Below, in pieces: positions 61,253-64,000 of a stretch of 64,000 bases of DNA. A program made the position numbers and the translations under genes. Every line of letters begins with the position of its first letter. Position 1 is the stretch's first letter. The stretch is from Stagnimonas aquatica (GTDB lineage: Bacteria; Pseudomonadota; Gammaproteobacteria; Nevskiales; Nevskiaceae), in contig NZ_RJVO01000008.1 of NCBI RefSeq assembly GCF_003730135.1, positions 1 to 64,000 of the forward strand, read 5' to 3'. The notes under the pieces were generated by a model. It searched no databases and was not told where the DNA came from. It saw only the letters and a program-made list of their open reading frames with translations.

Positions 61253-63823
61253 ATGCCCGCTGTCTTCGAAAAACTGAAAGTCCTCGACCTGACCTGGGGC
61301 ATCGCCGGCCCGATGGCGACCATGCTGCTGGCCGACAACGGCGCCGAGGTCACCAAGATCGAACCGCCCGGCGGCGACCCCTATCGCAACCAGCTCGGCT
61401 ACCACGTCTGGCAGCGCGGCAAGCGCAGCGCCATCCTCGACCTCAAGAATGCCGAAGACAAAAAGGCCTTCCTGGCCCTGGCGCAGGTCGCCGACGTGCT
61501 GGTGGAGTCCTACTCGCCGGGCACCACCACCAAGCTCGGCATCGACTACGCGACGCTCAGCCAGCTCAACCCGCGCCTGGTGTACTGCTCGATCACCGGC
61601 TACGGCCGCGAAGGCGAGCTGGCCCAGCGCCCGGCCTACGACGCGCTGGTGCAAGCGCGTACCGGCCTGATGTTCGAGCAGCGCGGCTGGCCGGAAGGCG
61701 CGCTCAACCACATCAGCGGTCTGCCCGATCCCTTCCCCGATCTCGAAATCCCGCAGGATCAGGTGCAGGGCGCGCCGCGCGAGGGCCCGCTGTTCGTGGC
61801 CTCGCACTGGCCCAGCCTGGGCGCCTTCTTCAACGCCAGCCTGGGCATAGCCGCCGCGCTGCGCGCGCGCGAATTGACCGGCCGTGGCCAGTGGGTGGAG
61901 ACCTCGCTGCTGGCCGGCGCCCTGGCCGGCGCCGCTGGCGTCTGGCAGCGCGTCGAAAAGCCGGACGCACCCGGCTTTGATACCTGGATCCTCAACAGCA
62001 AGTCGTCCAAGGGCCACTTCCAGGCCAAGGACGGCAAGTGGCTGCACAACTGGGTGCCCAACCCGCGCTTCATCCTGCAGGCGGCCGAGGGCGACACCCT
62101 CAACGCCACGCCCGACCTCACGGTGCAGAACGACCCCGACCGCTTCGGTACCGGCCCGGAAGAAATTCTGGTGATGTCGCACTACCAGCCGCTGCTCGCC
62201 GAGGCGGTCGCCAAGTTCCCGGTCGCCGACTGGGTGCAGGCCGCCGCCACCGCCGAGATGACCATGCAGCCGGTGCGCTCCATCGAGGAGTCGCTGGCCG
62301 ACAACGCCTTTGTGGAAGACGGCTGCGTCACCGAGGTGCAGGACCCGGAGCTGGGTCGCATCCGCACCGTCGGCAATGCCTTCAACATGAGCAAGACGCA
62401 AGGCAAGCCCGGCCACGCGCCGGTCGCTGCCGGCGCCAACACCGCCGAGGTGAAGGCCGAGGCGGCGAAGATACTCGCCGAGGCCAAGGCCGCCACCGCC
62501 GCCGCCAATGCCGGGAAGAAGATCAAGTCGCCGCTGGAAGGCGTGGTGGTGCTCGATCTCGGCCTCGCCATCGCCGGCCCCTTCGGCACCCAGTTGCTCA
62601 GCGATCTCGGCGCCACGGTCATCAAGATCAACGGCCTGTTTGATCTGTTCTGGCACCGCGTGCACATCGCCTACATGGCCAACCGCGGCAAGAAGTCGAT
62701 CACGCTCAACCTCAAAGACCCGCGTGCGATGAAGATCCTGCTCGATCTGGTCAAGCAGGCCGACGTGGTGCAGCACAACATGCGCTACGACGCCGCCGAG
62801 CGCCTGAAGATCGACTACGAGAGCTTGAAGCAGATCAACCCCACGCTCATTTACGCCCACTCGCGCGGCTTCGAGCGTGGCGTGCGCGCAAGCCTGCCCG
62901 GCAACGACCAGACCGGCGCCTGCCTCTCCGGCATCCAGTTCGAGGATGGCGGCATGGCGCGCCCTGGCGCGCACGGCGAAGTCGGCCGGCCGCTGTGGAG
63001 CTTCACCAGCTTCGGTGACACCGGCAACGGCTTCCTCTCCGCCACCGCCATCATCAACGCGCTCTACCACCGCGACCGCACTGGCGAAGGCCAGTTTGTG
63101 GACACCTCCATCATCAACGCCGCGCTGCTCAACACCAGCTATGCGGTGGCCACGCCCGAGGGCAAGGGCTTTGCCCGCCCGCGCATCGGCGGCGATCAGC
63201 TCGGCTACTCCGCCGGCCATCGCCTGTACCAGGCGCAGGACGGCCGCTGGCTGTGCTTCGTGCTGGTCGAGCAGAGCCATTGGGACGAGCTGTTCACCGT
63301 GCTGCGCGCGCCCAAGCTCGCGGTCGATCCGCAGTTCGCCACCGCCGAGGCGCGCGCCCAGCACGACACCGCGCTGGCCACGTTCATCGAAGGCCGCATC
63401 AAGGCCAAGACCGCCGCCGAATGGTTTGCCGAGTTGGATGCCGCCGGCGTGCCGGTGGAAATTGTCGACGAAGAGTTCTCGCGCCGCCTGCACGACAATC
63501 CCGAGTTCCAGAAGCAGGGGCTGGTGGTGTCCTACCCGCACCCGGTGGTCGGCAAGCTAGACCAGATTGGTCTGCTGTTCAGCTTGAGCGACACCCCCGG
63601 CGTGATCCAGGGCCGGCCGCTACTGGTGGGCGAGCACACCAAGGAAATTCTCGCCGGTCTCGGCTACAGCGAAGACGAAGTGAAGACCATGGAAGAGCAG
63701 ATGGCCATCGGCTTCGTCGGCATGCCCCGCATGCCCCCGCGCCCGGCGCCGAGCGCCGCCGGCAAGGAGGCGCCCAAGCAGGGCATGGCGGGAATGTTGG
63801 CGCAGGAGTCGGCGAAGAAGTAA
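61253..63823 (+). CDS. Fused double CaiB/BaiF (class III) CoA-transferase
   Basis: The 856-residue protein contains two class III CoA-transferase units: the first at about 1-395, with LTWGIAGPMATMLLADNGAEVTKIE-type N-terminus and Asp in RPAYDALVQA, and the second at about 425-805, with LGLAIAGPFGTQLLSDLGA and Asp in GNDQTGAC. An Ala/Lys-rich linker (about 400-420) joins them and a low-complexity Pro/Gly/Met tail follows. Active enzymes of this family work as interlocked dimers; here one chain may supply both halves. It would move CoA from a donor to a carboxylic acid, the entry step for its degradation. Start ATG 61253. Confidence 0.92.
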   Translation: MPAVFEKLKVLDLTWGIAGPMATMLLADNGAEVTKIEPPGGDPYRNQLGYHVWQRGKRSAILDLKNAEDKKAFLALAQVADVLVESYSPGTTTKLGIDYATLSQLNPRLVYCSITGYGREGELAQRPAYDALVQARTGLMFEQRGWPEGALNHISGLPDPFPDLEIPQDQVQGAPREGPLFVASHWPSLGAFFNASLGIAAALRARELTGRGQWVETSLLAGALAGAAGVWQRVEKPDAPGFDTWILNSKSSKGHFQAKDGKWLHNWVPNPRFILQAAEGDTLNATPDLTVQNDPDRFGTGPEEILVMSHYQPLLAEAVAKFPVADWVQAAATAEMTMQPVRSIEESLADNAFVEDGCVTEVQDPELGRIRTVGNAFNMSKTQGKPGHAPVAAGANTAEVKAEAAKILAEAKAATAAANAGKKIKSPLEGVVVLDLGLAIAGPFGTQLLSDLGATVIKINGLFDLFWHRVHIAYMANRGKKSITLNLKDPRAMKILLDLVKQADVVQHNMRYDAAERLKIDYESLKQINPTLIYAHSRGFERGVRASLPGNDQTGACLSGIQFEDGGMARPGAHGEVGRPLWSFTSFGDTGNGFLSATAIINALYHRDRTGEGQFVDTSIINAALLNTSYAVATPEGKGFARPRIGGDQLGYSAGHRLYQAQDGRWLCFVLVEQSHWDELFTVLRAPKLAVDPQFATAEARAQHDTALATFIEGRIKAKTAAEWFAELDAAGVPVEIVDEEFSRRLHDNPEFQKQGLVVSYPHPVVGKLDQIGLLFSLSDTPGVIQGRPLLVGEHTKEILAGLGYSEDEVKTMEEQMAIGFVGMPRMPPRPAPSAAGKEAPKQGMAGMLAQESAKK

Positions 63824-63842
63824 GGCGGACTTGCTGCAAGAG

Positions 63843-63876
63843 AAGCCCTCGCGGCGTGAGCTGCGGGGGCTTTTTT
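63843..63876 (+). terminator. Intrinsic terminator after the CoA-transferase gene
   Basis: AGCCCTCGC (63844-63852) pairs with GCGGGGGCT, one mismatch, followed by TTTTTT at 63871-63876. It lies 20 bases after the stop and marks the end of the accessory transcription unit. Confidence 0.82.
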
Positions 63877-63973
63877 ATCTAACATTGTTGAGAGAGGACA
63901 GGCAGAGATCTGGAGTTCCCAGTCTTTGCTGGACAGTGGTTAGGACTCCGCCACGTTGGTTGGGGGCACGGCC

Positions 63974-64000
63974 ATGGCCACCGATAGACCCAGCAGCAAG
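63974..64000 (+). CDS. Possible 5' end of a further gene (partial)
   Basis: An open frame starts at ATG 63974 (MATDRPSSK) and runs off the window with nine codons visible. There is a GGGGG-rich stretch 8 bases upstream but no clear Shine-Dalgarno. Too short to judge. Confidence 0.2.

Noticed and set aside
49380..63823. Named steroid-degradation (KstR/KstR2-type) cluster
   Set aside because: SDR, MaoC and thiolase are generic; no ring-cleavage oxygenase, 3-ketosteroid dehydrogenase or KstR-type regulator is seen. Only a loose resemblance.

Overview
The window is high-GC chromosomal DNA from a gammaproteobacterium. The gene content points to the Xanthomonadales/Nevskiales side of the class: envC-ctpA diverging from a rhodanese-grxC-secB-gpsA run, ampDE, hemB-aroE, lipoproteins with a lipobox followed by a glycine run, a winged-helix/Ser-Thr kinase/TPR protein, and a DUF1302/DUF1329/YCF48/RND locus of the kind seen in degraders of hydrophobic compounds. 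The taxon is an inference from gene content only. The first 2 kb are visibly poorer in GC and end in a 3' fragment of tRNA-Met, so they look like the right end of an integrated element.

Layout. 1-2018: IS21-like terminus, two unknown genes and the attR-like tRNA fragment. 2021-7662: a frameshifted winged-helix/kinase/TPR gene diverging from a PAS-GGDEF-EAL protein. 7733-14306: envelope and housekeeping genes (ctpA, envC, rhodanese gene, grxC, secB, gpsA, a lipoprotein, trmL). 14390-19991: small exported protein, M16 peptidase, ampD-ampE, and a cobalamin-type binding protein. 19989-20086: candidate small structured RNA on the minus strand. 20271-23114: three exported proteins of unknown role. 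23221-27960: acyl-CoA ligase, KAS III-like enzyme, TetR regulator and patatin. 28103-33079: YbhN-like protein, MprF and AcvB, a lysyl-phosphatidylglycerol synthesis, flipping and turnover set. 33113-37698: ECF sigma/anti-sigma with a membrane desaturase, and a Tat-exported phospholipase C with a small lipoprotein. 37859-41756: hemB-aroE and three small enzymes or exported proteins. 41937-47744: a very large secreted M36 protease with tandem PKD repeats and a GlyGly-CTERM-like tail, then a DUF6438 lipoprotein. 47750-48530: decayed IS481-type transposase. 48757-63823: an all-plus-strand accessory region with MAPEG protein, SDR, MaoC, thiolase, YCF48-like protein, RND/MMPL exporter, YjbR protein, DUF1302 and DUF1329 proteins, amidohydrolase, and a fused double CoA-transferase.

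The membrane-lipid theme recurs: MprF/AcvB, patatin, phospholipase C, desaturase, KAS III/ligase. The best candidates for something undescribed are (i) the 52.4-63.8 kb trans-envelope transport plus acyl-CoA catabolic locus and (ii) the minus-strand structured RNA near 20.0 kb with its own promoter-like sequence and intrinsic terminator. I saw no CRISPR array, rRNA, intact tRNA or prophage structural genes.
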